64,000 nucleotides of DNA, from positions 248,001 to 312,000 of the forward strand of contig NZ_PYAS01000007.1 in NCBI RefSeq assembly GCF_003014695.1, in the 5' to 3' direction. Shown piece after piece: positions 47,171-55,503 of the stretch. The DNA is from Dyadobacter jiangsuensis. GTDB taxonomy: Bacteria; Bacteroidota; Bacteroidia; Cytophagales; Spirosomataceae. The number at the start of each line of letters is the position of its first letter. The first letter of the stretch is position 1. A program made the position numbers and the translations under genes. The notes below the pieces were generated by a model. The model was not told the DNA's origin, did no database searches, and saw only the letters and a program-made list of their open reading frames with translations.

Positions 47171-48637
47171 TCAGTTTTGCGAAACGAGTTCGCGGTCGGG
47201 CACGCGGGAAGGGTACGGTTGCTGTGCGGGTTCGTCGAACACCTGCACTTCCCAGCCCATATAGTTCCCCAATGCCTCTTTCAGAATACCTGCCGTTTTG
47301 GACGCATTCATGACCACGTGGTGTTCGAAACCATTGCGACAGATGTATTGCATCAGGTTTTGCAGGTTCGGAATTTCGGCTACGGCACGGTTGCCAAAGG
47401 TTTTCAACGTGTCGTCCGTGAGACGCCCCTCGCCTATATACGCCTTCATCACTCCGCGCGGGTCGTCCGTACTGATGCGCCCGTAAGTGAGCGGCATCGC
47501 AGGCGTGCGACCAGCCAATGCACCCCAGGTATTCTCCTCTCCCACCGACGTTCCCAGGATCGGCGCCGTCGCGATTTCGATATCCGGCAAAAACGATTTC
47601 GCCCAATTACCGCAATGGAACAGCACACATTTGTTGTCGTCGTTGGCGTAATTATTATTCCAATCCACCAGCGCGCTCGGCGAACCCGAAGCTAGTTGCA
47701 ACGCATACATACTTAATGTACCCGTCACATCCACCTCGCAGCCGCTGGGCATCATGTTTTCACTCATAATACTCATGCTCGTGCACACATTGCACCCATA
47801 ATTCTGCTGCACGGATGTCCAGCATTGGATTGCCGTCGCGTCCAGCGCATTAGCCGCCATGAATTCACCCAAAACCACATCCAGCTTCGCCATTTGAATC
47901 AATGCGTCGTCAGGCGTGCGCCCGCGCGAGGCGTAGGAAGTGATTTTATCCAAACGTTCCTTCACTTTCGAATCCTGGGCCGTCAGTTTGTTGGCATTAC
48001 CCAAAATCTCCGACAGATCGACCGTCACGACCGAAATGCCGTTGCGCTGCAATATTTTTTCACTGTAACGCACCGTATTGAAGCCACCCGGACGGGCACC
48101 GATGGCGCCAATGCGCACATTACGAAGCCCTTTGGTCACCCGGCAAACCGCCACGAAATCATTCAGATCCTTGATGAATGAAGGGTCGGTCGGATGCACG
48201 ACGTGCTTCGTGGTAAGCGTATATTTAATACCGAACTGATACAGATTGTTACAGGCTGAGATCTTTCCGCACCATGAATCGCGGCGGCGGGCTACATCCA
48301 GCTTGTCGAGGTCGTCCGGATAACCTTGAACCAGTACAGGCACATTCAGATCAGCCAGTTTCAACGTCTCTGCAATACCCCGCTCGTCACCGAAGTTGGG
48401 CAGTACCACCAGCACACCGATAATCTCGTCGCGGTGCGCCCGGAACAACGCCGCGCATTTCTGTGCATCCTGGAATGTCTCGACACCACCGAGTTTTGTG
48501 GCTTCGGTATCGAGCATTACTCCATTGATATTTAACTTTTTAAGTAAATCAACAATCTCCACCCTTGCCTCGGCTACCAGCCGGTCCGGAAAGAAATCCC
48601 TGTTACCAATAATGACTCCGATACTTTTCATGTTCAT
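47171..48637 (-). CDS. L-fucose/L-arabinose isomerase-family protein
   Basis: A 488-residue protein of the FucI/AraA isomerase fold (metal-dependent aldose-ketose isomerases), recognised from its opening SIGVIIGNRDFFPDRLV, the three-domain length and the conserved cysteine-rich core (QQNYGCNVCTSMS). It may convert an imported aldose to a ketose for the kinase/transketolase steps; the particular sugar is unknown. Its start codon is 18 bp downstream (transcriptionally) of the last decamer of array 3, so its expression may depend on that structure. Confidence 0.85.
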   Translation of the reverse strand: MNMKSIGVIIGNRDFFPDRLVAEARVEIVDLLKKLNINGVMLDTEATKLGGVETFQDAQKCAALFRAHRDEIIGVLVVLPNFGDERGIAETLKLADLNVPVLVQGYPDDLDKLDVARRRDSWCGKISACNNLYQFGIKYTLTTKHVVHPTDPSFIKDLNDFVAVCRVTKGLRNVRIGAIGARPGGFNTVRYSEKILQRNGISVVTVDLSEILGNANKLTAQDSKVKERLDKITSYASRGRTPDDALIQMAKLDVVLGEFMAANALDATAIQCWTSVQQNYGCNVCTSMSIMSENMMPSGCEVDVTGTLSMYALQLASGSPSALVDWNNNYANDDNKCVLFHCGNWAKSFLPDIEIATAPILGTSVGEENTWGALAGRTPAMPLTYGRISTDDPRGVMKAYIGEGRLTDDTLKTFGNRAVAEIPNLQNLMQYICRNGFEHHVVMNASKTAGILKEALGNYMGWEVQVFDEPAQQPYPSRVPDRELVSQN

Positions 48638-48655
48638 GGTTTGTTACTTTGTTCG

Positions 48656-48918
48656 GTCAGCGGCACGGTGCGTTCTGGTCAGTCATTGTCATTTGTAGTC
48701 AAGTGTTGTCATGGTTGGTCATGTATTGTTATTTGTAGTCAAGTGTTGTCATGGTGGTCATGTATTGATATTTGTAGTCAAGTGTTGTCATTGATTGACT
48801 ATGGAATTCTTGACTATTACTTACCCTCCTGACTACTACCTGACCATACCTGACTAGTACCCGGCTCCTTCTTGACCATACCTGACGACCTCCTGACCAC
48901 AGTTGACTATCACCAGAC
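48656..48918. repeat. Decamer-phased inverted repeat array 3, more degenerate
   Basis: GTC anchors at 48678, 48688, 48698, 48708 and 48718, then (GTT at 48728) 48738 and 48748, then with a one-base shift at 48757, 48777 and 48787. TGAC anchors at 48796, 48811, 48830, 48841, 48851, 48873, 48883, 48894 and 48904 form the other arm with looser 10-11 bp spacing. The left arm also carries a 40-bp higher-order repeat (about 2.7 copies of four decamers, TGTAGTCAAG TGTTGTCATG being the core). It fills most of the gap between the DeoR stop and the isomerase start. Confidence 0.8.
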
Positions 48919-48921
48919 TCC

Positions 48922-48952
48922 TTCCTCCATCCTCCCTTTCCTCCATCCTCCC
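48922..48952. repeat. Two-copy 16-bp pyrimidine-rich direct repeat
   Basis: TTCCTCCATCCTCCC occurs twice, one base apart. On the transcribed (minus) strand it reads as a G-rich run of GG tracts that could form a two-tetrad G-quadruplex just after the DeoR stop codon. No function is known. Confidence 0.75.
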
Positions 48953-48956
48953 AACA

Positions 48957-49724
48957 TCATTCCGCAATAATCAGCTCAATTTCGTTATCGTGAAAAAGCT
49001 GCTGAAACTTCTCTTCAATCCCCGCGTCGGTAATGATGTAATCGATCAGCGAAAGAGCTCCCAGGCTCGCGAATGCACTTTTTCCTACTTTGGTTGAATC
49101 CGCTACGAGATAAGTCGTGTCCGCGGCGTCGATCATGGCCTTTTTCACGACCAGGTCGGCGATACTCGGGTACGTAAGCCCTGCTTTCAGCGACAAACCT
49201 GCCGTGGCCAGGAAGAGCTTCTGCACATTCAGCCCTTTGAAAAAGTCGGCGGCTTTCTGGCCCGTGAGCGACAAGGTAGGCGGCTTAAACTCGCCCCCGG
49301 TCATGATCACTTCAATCCCCGTTTCAGCCCCCAGGATCAATGCGATATTCAATGCATTCGTGATCACCGTCAGGTGCTTGTTGCTGCCCCGCAGCTTCTT
49401 CGCAATCTCCGTCGTGGTCGACCCCGAATCGAGGATGATCGTATCGCCATTGGAAATAAATTCAAGGCATTTGGCTGCGATCAGCTCCTTTTTATCGAGG
49501 TTCTCCTGGTTGGCCAGCGAAAAATTGCGCACCTGGTCTTCGACATTTTTCAAGAACGCCCCGCCGTGCTCCTTGATCACCAGGCCGTCTTTTTCGAGCT
49601 TATCCAGATCCTGCCGGATGGTCACCTCGGTCACTTTAAAAAGCCTGGCAAGGTCAATCACCTTCGCCGAGCCGTCTTCTTTCAACAGTTCAAGAATTTT
49701 CTCTCTTCTCTGATTTGCCAGCAT
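48957..49724 (-). CDS. DeoR/GlpR-family sugar-phosphate-responsive regulator
   Basis: A 255-residue repressor-type protein: N-terminal helix-turn-helix (LARLFKVTEVTIRQDLDKLEK, ~24-44) and a C-terminal DeoR sensor domain with the SGSTTTEIA phosphate-binding motif (~98-106) and DSTKVGKSAF near 206. Such proteins usually repress a sugar operon and release it on binding a sugar phosphate. It heads a co-directional block (isomerase, transketolase, transporter) and is the obvious candidate controller. Confidence 0.92.
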   Translation of the reverse strand: MLANQRREKILELLKEDGSAKVIDLARLFKVTEVTIRQDLDKLEKDGLVIKEHGGAFLKNVEDQVRNFSLANQENLDKKELIAAKCLEFISNGDTIILDSGSTTTEIAKKLRGSNKHLTVITNALNIALILGAETGIEVIMTGGEFKPPTLSLTGQKAADFFKGLNVQKLFLATAGLSLKAGLTYPSIADLVVKKAMIDAADTTYLVADSTKVGKSAFASLGALSLIDYIITDAGIEEKFQQLFHDNEIELIIAE

Positions 49725-49960
49725 TGTATCAACTTTTGTTTTTTACCTAAAAATAGATGGAAAAGAAACAATTCGTCACATACCGACAAAAAATAAACCT
49801 ATTCACAGCTCAAATAGAACACTTAAACTTATCAAAAGCAAATTTACGTAAATAAAGGAAAATAAAAAGAGAAAATTGAAAATAATAGTGAGTTATTGTG
49901 CTATTATTTCTTTGTATAACCACAACCATTCGATTTATGCTTGATTTTGCAATTCCGCCT

Positions 49961-50740
49961 ATGCAGCGCAAACACGTCATTCAGAACCTGTTCATCGGCG
50001 CACTCGCGCTCAGCCTCAGCACACACGCGACTGCGCAATCCGAAAAAGAAGAAAAATTACCTCCGCCTTCCGCCACAGAGGACTGGTCGTTCAAACCTCC
50101 GCTGGTAACGCCCGGCGAAACCTGCGCCCAACCACCTTCGGACGCCATTGTCCTGTACGGCACCCAGGCCGATCTTAGCAAATGGGAACACCCCGACGGC
50201 TCGCCGGTCAAATGGAAAACCGACGGCGACGCGATCACAATCGTTCCCAAAGCCACCGACATTCGGACAAAGCAAAAGTTCGGCAACATGCAGCTCCACC
50301 TCGAATGGCGCACGCCCGACCCATCCGAAGACAAGGACTTCAACCGCGGCAACAGCGGCGTCCTCATCATGGGCCTCTATGAATTACAGATCTACGAATC
50401 CTGGAATTACAACACCAAAATCTACTACAACGGCCAGGCCGGCAGCATATACAAACAACACACCCCATTGGTAAACGCCGCCCGCAAACCCCAAACCTGG
50501 CAGACCTACGACGTCATTTTCGAAGCCCCCGTTTTCCGGACCGACAAAACGCTCGAAAAACCGGCCTTTATGACCGTTTTCCATAATAATGTATTGATTT
50601 TAAACCATGTGGAATTAAAAGGACCGATGGTGTATCAGGGGTATCCGAAATATAAATACCATGATACGAAGCTGCCATTGCAGTTGCAGGAGCATGGTAG
50701 CAGGGTAAGTTTTCGGAATATCTGGGTTAGGGAGTTGTAG
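49961..50740 (+). CDS. Secreted DUF1080 (3-keto-disaccharide hydrolase/LamG-like) protein
   Basis: A 259-residue secreted protein: signal peptide (1-25, ending THATAQ) and one DUF1080 jelly-roll (about 65-255, with the FGNMQLHLEWRTP and GNSGVLIMGLYELQI segments). DUF1080 proteins bind or act on carbohydrates; some have been linked to 3-keto-glycoside breakdown. I chose the ATG at 49961, which begins the signal peptide; earlier in-frame ATGs lie at 49898 and 49937. It is divergent from the DeoR gene across an AT-rich gap. Confidence 0.85.
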   Translation: MQRKHVIQNLFIGALALSLSTHATAQSEKEEKLPPPSATEDWSFKPPLVTPGETCAQPPSDAIVLYGTQADLSKWEHPDGSPVKWKTDGDAITIVPKATDIRTKQKFGNMQLHLEWRTPDPSEDKDFNRGNSGVLIMGLYELQIYESWNYNTKIYYNGQAGSIYKQHTPLVNAARKPQTWQTYDVIFEAPVFRTDKTLEKPAFMTVFHNNVLILNHVELKGPMVYQGYPKYKYHDTKLPLQLQEHGSRVSFRNIWVREL

Positions 50741-50786
50741 GTAAACGCCGTTTGAAGTTGATTTGTCTAAACTGTAAGAAGGACAT

Positions 50787-51151
50787 ATGGAAACTATAAA
50801 ATCTGAAAAAGAGTATGAGGATGCGCTCGAAGAGGTTAATGACTTGATGAAAAAGGGTGACGATCATATTTCGGACGAAGATGCAGACCGGGTAGAGACA
50901 CTTGCATTAGCCATTCAGGCTTATGAAGATATACATTACCCTTTCCCATTACCCAAATCAGTACCCGAAATGGTAGAACAAAAGCGTTTGAACTCAATCT
51001 GACCATTTCCGGTCTTGCCGAATTACCAGGATTAGGAAAGACAACCCTTTCCCAAATCCTTAATGGCAAACACCAGCCCGACGTTACATTCTTAAAAGCA
51101 GTTTATCAGAAACTGGATATCGATCCCGGTGTTTTATTAGACAACGCATAG
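50787..51151 (+). pseudogene. Frameshifted HigA-type antitoxin gene
   Basis: The first frame (50787-51002) gives a HigA-like N-terminal part, METIKSEKEYEDALEEV to PEMVEQK, and stops early. From about 50984 the -1 frame continues with AFELNLTISGLAELPGLGK and on to QKLDIDPGVLLDNA with a stop at 51149, which is the missing helix-turn-helix half of the same protein. One indel near 50984 explains both. A good ribosome-binding site (AAGAAGGA) precedes the start. No HigB toxin is adjacent, so it is an orphan relic. Confidence 0.75.
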
Positions 51152-51239
51152 CAGAAACAGTTAAACAACATCTTTGCGGAAACGCCCTGCCGCGGCGCGG
51201 CCACCTGCTTATAGACCAACAAATCTTACATGGATCAAT

Positions 51240-51560
51240 GGCTCCGTCGGAGCCTCCTGACGTCTGTGCATTAAGGAAGCTCCGATGGAGCTTGGCGAAA
51301 TTTGCGTTCGCGTAATTGCTACAAACAGGATACCCGCGCCATTCGTATTCCCACGGTTCGCGTAATTTAGCGGCCAAGACAACCTTCTCAATGTTGTTAC
51401 ATGCCTCCGGCATTTTCAATCTACTTGCTACAACGCATTTACTACCAATGTTTCGTCCCCAGCGGGACTACATATCCTACGAAAAAATCCCGTCAGGGAT
51501 GTAACATCGGTAGCAAAACAATCACAGCGTGTTTAGAAAGTGCCGTAGGCACGCTACAAC
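51240..51560. repeat. Cluster of REP-like hairpins after the antitoxin relic
   Basis: Six compact stem-loops: GGCTCC-GTC-GGAGCC (51240), AAGCTCC-GAT-GGAGCTT (51277), ATGCC-TCC-GGCAT (51401, reverse), GTCCC-CAGC-GGGAC (51455), ATCCC-GTCA-GGGAT followed by GTAACATCGGTAGCAAAAC (51487), and GTGCC-GTA-GGCAC (51540). Stems differ but complementary bases co-vary, and the tails recur as in the elements near 29.6 kb. The surrounding 51152-51605 holds no gene. Confidence 0.7.
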
Positions 51561-51605
51561 AAATGCCCGACAATGCCTCACGCTGCCAAACCATCTCATC
51601 TTAAT

Positions 51606-53627
51606 TCACCTTACCAGCGGCAACCAAACCGACATGTCCCCGTGCCCCCTATTCCCCCAGGCATAATACGGCACGAGCCGCACCGGAATGGTTTTGGGAG
51701 CTTCGCCCGAGATTTCGCGATACAACTTCTTGCTCCAATCCGAATTATCCACGAGCACTGCATCGCCTTGCAGGCTCATAACCGGGCTATTTTCAATGGT
51801 TAGCAACGCAGGCTTGAAATTATTCCGGGCGCCGATAGCCACGTCGAAAATAGTTTTGCCTTTGGGCAAATCAATGGATTCCACACAGTAAACCACCGGT
51901 CCGCGTTTCACGGCCACCTGGTTGCGGGTTTCTTCAACCAATGGATTGGATTCGATCAACTTGACGGGCATGTCAAGTGTTAGCTCGATTTTATCGCCTG
52001 ATTTCCAGGTTCTTTTCACTTCGACATACGAGCCCGAAGCGAGTTTAGCAGACTCATTTTTACCATTCACCAGTAAAGTGGCCTTGCTGCACCAGCCCGG
52101 AATGCGAAAGAACAATGACACGGCTTCTTTCGGCGCCTCTTCCATTGCGATGGTAATCTTGCCATTCCACGGATAATCGGTGGTTTGCGTCAGGCGCAGT
52201 TGACCGCCTTTAACGGCTGTTTGGAATTTATTACCTCCATATAAGTTGAAGAATACCCCGGCATCGGAAAGGCTGTAAGCATATTGGCTCACCTCGGCAA
52301 CGGTACGTACGGTGTTCGGCGGGCAGCAGTTGGATTTGGAAATGTAGGCTTGCCGGTCCTTTTCCCAACGCTGCTTGAACGGCAATGCGTCGGAATATGC
52401 TAATGGATTGGTATACAAAAACTTATCTCCTTTGAGGTTGATCCCCGAAAGCACGCTGTTATACAATGCAAGCTCCACGATGTCGGCATACTTAGCATCG
52501 CCGGTGATTTGCAACATGCGCCAGTTCCACAGGACGTTGCCAATGTTGGCGCAGGTTTCGTTGTGGGCCGTGAAGTTGGGGAGCTGATAATCGCGGCCGT
52601 ATGCCTGGTGGATTTTCTGGACTTCGTCGGGTTTGTAAGACGTGCCATCGGGCGAGACGCCATCGTAGAGCGCACCGCAGCCGCCGGTAACATACATTTT
52701 GTGCTGCGTGACATCATCCCACATCGTGTGCAGCTGGGCTAGCAATGCTTCGTCGCCCGTTTCCGCGTACACATCCGCCACGCCCGCGTACAGGTAGTTG
52801 GCGCGCACGGCGTGGCCCATGACTTTGGTTTGCTTCAAAAACGGAATCCGGTCCTGGTTATCGTCCGTGCCTTCCGTGGCGCCTTTAATGGCGATCAGAT
52901 GCTTGACGAGCGTCAGGTATTTTTCATCGTGCGTGGTGCGATACAGTTCCGAAAGACCCATGTAATGCGCCGGACAAATGGCATTACGGCTCTGCTCGGG
53001 AGTAGCTGCATTGTAAAAGGTAATCAAAAAATCGGCGGCCTTTCTGGCGACGTCGAGCATGGTGGTTTTGCCGGTAGCGCGGTAATGCACGCAGGCGGCG
53101 GTCATCAGGTGCCCGAAATTATAAGCCTCGAAACTGAGCCGGTCGGCGAACATCTTGCCTTCGCCTTGCTGCTTTTGCTCAATAATGGCTTTGGTATAAA
53201 TGTACCCGTCCTCCCGCTGTGCTTTCGCGATCACCGCAATGGTTTTGTCCATCAGTTCATCCAGTTTCGGATCCCGGGTGGCGGCATAAAGACTGGCTAC
53301 TGCTTCGAATGTCTTGTAAAAATCCCCGTCATGGAAAGACGGACCTTTGAAATTGCCCGGTTCCAGTCCCGCCGCGATCTCGAAATTGCGGAACGAATGG
53401 CTCAGGTTCGGGTCGGTGTAGGTTTTCCAGAGTTGCGGCACCATGGTTTCGCGGCACACCTTGAACCGGTCAGCCCAGAAGCCCTGTGTCCATTGCACAG
53501 CGGCCATATCCGCGCCATGAAGTTTGGCAAACTTGCTCTGAGAGGTATTTACCAGCGCTTTTTCCTGGGCAAATGCGTTGAAGCTCAGCCCCAGTGAAAG
53601 CGCAATAATAGTCTTGGTAGTTTTCAT
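51606..53627 (-). CDS. GH127-type beta-L-arabinofuranosidase (DUF1680)
   Basis: A 673-residue secreted enzyme (signal peptide 1-20) of the GH127/GH146 fold. The zinc-cysteine site is visible: E357 and C359 in HNETCANIG, and C434-C435 in SNCCPPNT, where the cysteine nucleophile of the family lies. It removes terminal beta-L-arabinofuranose or related residues. It is the last gene of the SusC/D-GH140 operon, 39 bp after the propeller gene. Confidence 0.9.
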   Translation of the reverse strand: MKTTKTIIALSLGLSFNAFAQEKALVNTSQSKFAKLHGADMAAVQWTQGFWADRFKVCRETMVPQLWKTYTDPNLSHSFRNFEIAAGLEPGNFKGPSFHDGDFYKTFEAVASLYAATRDPKLDELMDKTIAVIAKAQREDGYIYTKAIIEQKQQGEGKMFADRLSFEAYNFGHLMTAACVHYRATGKTTMLDVARKAADFLITFYNAATPEQSRNAICPAHYMGLSELYRTTHDEKYLTLVKHLIAIKGATEGTDDNQDRIPFLKQTKVMGHAVRANYLYAGVADVYAETGDEALLAQLHTMWDDVTQHKMYVTGGCGALYDGVSPDGTSYKPDEVQKIHQAYGRDYQLPNFTAHNETCANIGNVLWNWRMLQITGDAKYADIVELALYNSVLSGINLKGDKFLYTNPLAYSDALPFKQRWEKDRQAYISKSNCCPPNTVRTVAEVSQYAYSLSDAGVFFNLYGGNKFQTAVKGGQLRLTQTTDYPWNGKITIAMEEAPKEAVSLFFRIPGWCSKATLLVNGKNESAKLASGSYVEVKRTWKSGDKIELTLDMPVKLIESNPLVEETRNQVAVKRGPVVYCVESIDLPKGKTIFDVAIGARNNFKPALLTIENSPVMSLQGDAVLVDNSDWSKKLYREISGEAPKTIPVRLVPYYAWGNRGHGDMSVWLPLVR

Positions 53628-53666
53628 ATTTTCAAAAACCGGCCTCGCGTTTTCGGCAAAACCGCA

Positions 53667-55499
53667 TTAGAATGACTTGGTAGTCAGATAATCAATGGCA
53701 AAAACAGCTTCCGGATCCTTCACACCGCCATTGGGCAGGTCGTACATCTGGTCGGTGGGCGTATCTGCATCCGGAAAGCGGCGGGTGTCGCCGGTGCGGA
53801 ATGCAATGCGGCTCACCGTTTCCAGCGGCGCGAAAAGCACGCCGGTACCAACCTGCTTGCCGTTCACAACCACAGAATAAAGCCGTGTTTCAGTATTGGC
53901 CTGCACTTTGATTTCGTAGCGTTGTCCTTTTTGGTATTCCAAAAGCGTCTTATTCCGATACCCCGCTTTCAACCGAAACACACCCGTTGAGTCAAAAGAC
54001 AAACGAATCCCCGGCGTACCCTTGGCATCGAGAAATTCGATATCCAGCAAACCGGTATTGTTTTGATCGGGCGTGACCGAAAACTCGGCTACCAGCTTTT
54101 TCGTAGCAGGGATCACACGTTCCACCCGGGCGTAATCGAAATGATCGGCATCTTTGATCATCAGAGCCTTACCGTTCCGCCCCGTACCGATACCGACCGG
54201 CGCTTGCAGCGGACTGTAAATGTTCCATTCATCCAGCTCCTTGCCTGCTGGCATTTGGGCAAAGCGGTCGGATGCGTGCTTTTCGGCCTTGTCTCGCACG
54301 GGAACAGGGATTTCGGACACCCAAATATCCTCCTTATTCATGCTGTAAGTCACCCAGAGGTTGCCGTCGGGCGGCGTACCGTCGCCCTCGGAAATACCGC
54401 GAACATATTGCGGCCCATAGGATTTGTAGTTGCCTCCATAGCGCATTGAAGTAATCTCGCCATTCACCAGCAGCAGGTTTTTGTAGTTCAAACCATCGTC
54501 ACTGACCGAAACAGCCAGCGGCCAGCGAAATTCGGAGGGATTATAAACCGTCGCATATTTACCGTCTGACGTTTTCTGCCCCCATATCTTCGCATTGCTA
54601 TTCACAAAACCCGGCGCACGTTTGGGATTGTAAAGCCAGGTTTTGCCCTCATTCTTACTAATGCTCGTCAGTGCATTTTTCCACAGACCCACCACACGCC
54701 CATCCGGCAAATGATAGTAGCTGAATGCCTTATATTCTCCCTTCAAACTAATTACCGGGTCGTTGCGGTCGGCCTCTTCCACCCATTGCTGGGTCACCAG
54801 CTTGTTGGCAAGCAGTTCATCACAGGCCTCTACAAAGCCTTTATCCTTACTTTCCGTATACATGGGATAATCCGATGGCTGCTTCCAGGAGGCATTGTGC
54901 CTGATGAAGTAAATCGGGCCGTAAGTACCATCTTGTTTAATCTCCCGCACTACCCTGCCGATGCCATGACCGTCGTTCGGGTCGTCTTTCGCATCGAGCA
55001 CCATTCCGAAATAGGCCAATGTGAGCAGCCGGCCGCTTTGGGATACATAGAAACCCATGCGCTGGTGCATGACGGCGTACAGATCTTTCGCTACGCCGGG
55101 ATGCCCCTCCTTTTTAGTACCGTCGGGGATTTTGTAAGGCGGAAAAATCGCGACCGGCTTCGTCCAGACCTTGCCGTCTTTGGAAGTTTGTAAAAGGGTC
55201 TGGCCCGGTGGAATGTGCTCGCCAACCGGGTTACTGAGGTAATTCAGATAAAATGTCCCATTCCAATAGGCCAGCATCGGCGCGTGGTTGTACGTCCAGG
55301 TTATCGCCGAATCCCCGCTCGCGTCGGTCCGGTTGGCACGCAGCGTCTGGTACGAATGCACGCCGATCGCCGGGGCAAGCTGGCCATGATGGTAATCCAC
55401 ATTCACGAGCGCTTTGCCCGTGTAACGGATCGTATCCTGCGCATTTGCTGCACCAATAGCCAGGCATAAGGCCAGCATTCCTGTCAATTCTTTCTGCAT
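53667..55499 (-). CDS. Secreted propeller (sialidase/BNR-like) protein, activity unassigned
   Basis: A 610-residue secreted protein: signal peptide (1-20), a beta-propeller region (~30-430) with BNR/Asp-box-like turns such as TSKDGKVWTKP and SKNEGKTWLYNP, and a C-terminal LamG-like sandwich (~445-600). The fold suggests a sialidase-like or carbohydrate-active enzyme, but I cannot match it to a characterised GH or PL family. It begins 4 bp after the GH140 gene, so it is co-translated with an apiosidase-family enzyme and ahead of GH127. The ATG at 55499 begins the signal peptide. Confidence 0.75.
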   Translation of the reverse strand: MQKELTGMLALCLAIGAANAQDTIRYTGKALVNVDYHHGQLAPAIGVHSYQTLRANRTDASGDSAITWTYNHAPMLAYWNGTFYLNYLSNPVGEHIPPGQTLLQTSKDGKVWTKPVAIFPPYKIPDGTKKEGHPGVAKDLYAVMHQRMGFYVSQSGRLLTLAYFGMVLDAKDDPNDGHGIGRVVREIKQDGTYGPIYFIRHNASWKQPSDYPMYTESKDKGFVEACDELLANKLVTQQWVEEADRNDPVISLKGEYKAFSYYHLPDGRVVGLWKNALTSISKNEGKTWLYNPKRAPGFVNSNAKIWGQKTSDGKYATVYNPSEFRWPLAVSVSDDGLNYKNLLLVNGEITSMRYGGNYKSYGPQYVRGISEGDGTPPDGNLWVTYSMNKEDIWVSEIPVPVRDKAEKHASDRFAQMPAGKELDEWNIYSPLQAPVGIGTGRNGKALMIKDADHFDYARVERVIPATKKLVAEFSVTPDQNNTGLLDIEFLDAKGTPGIRLSFDSTGVFRLKAGYRNKTLLEYQKGQRYEIKVQANTETRLYSVVVNGKQVGTGVLFAPLETVSRIAFRTGDTRRFPDADTPTDQMYDLPNGGVKDPEAVFAIDYLTTKSF

Positions 55500-55503
55500 A
55501 ATC

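Noticed and set aside
50970..51000. Programmed -1 frameshift in the HigA-like gene
   Set aside because: The site (CAAAAG) does not fit a canonical slippery heptamer in the reading frame and I see no downstream stimulatory stem of note, so decay is simpler.
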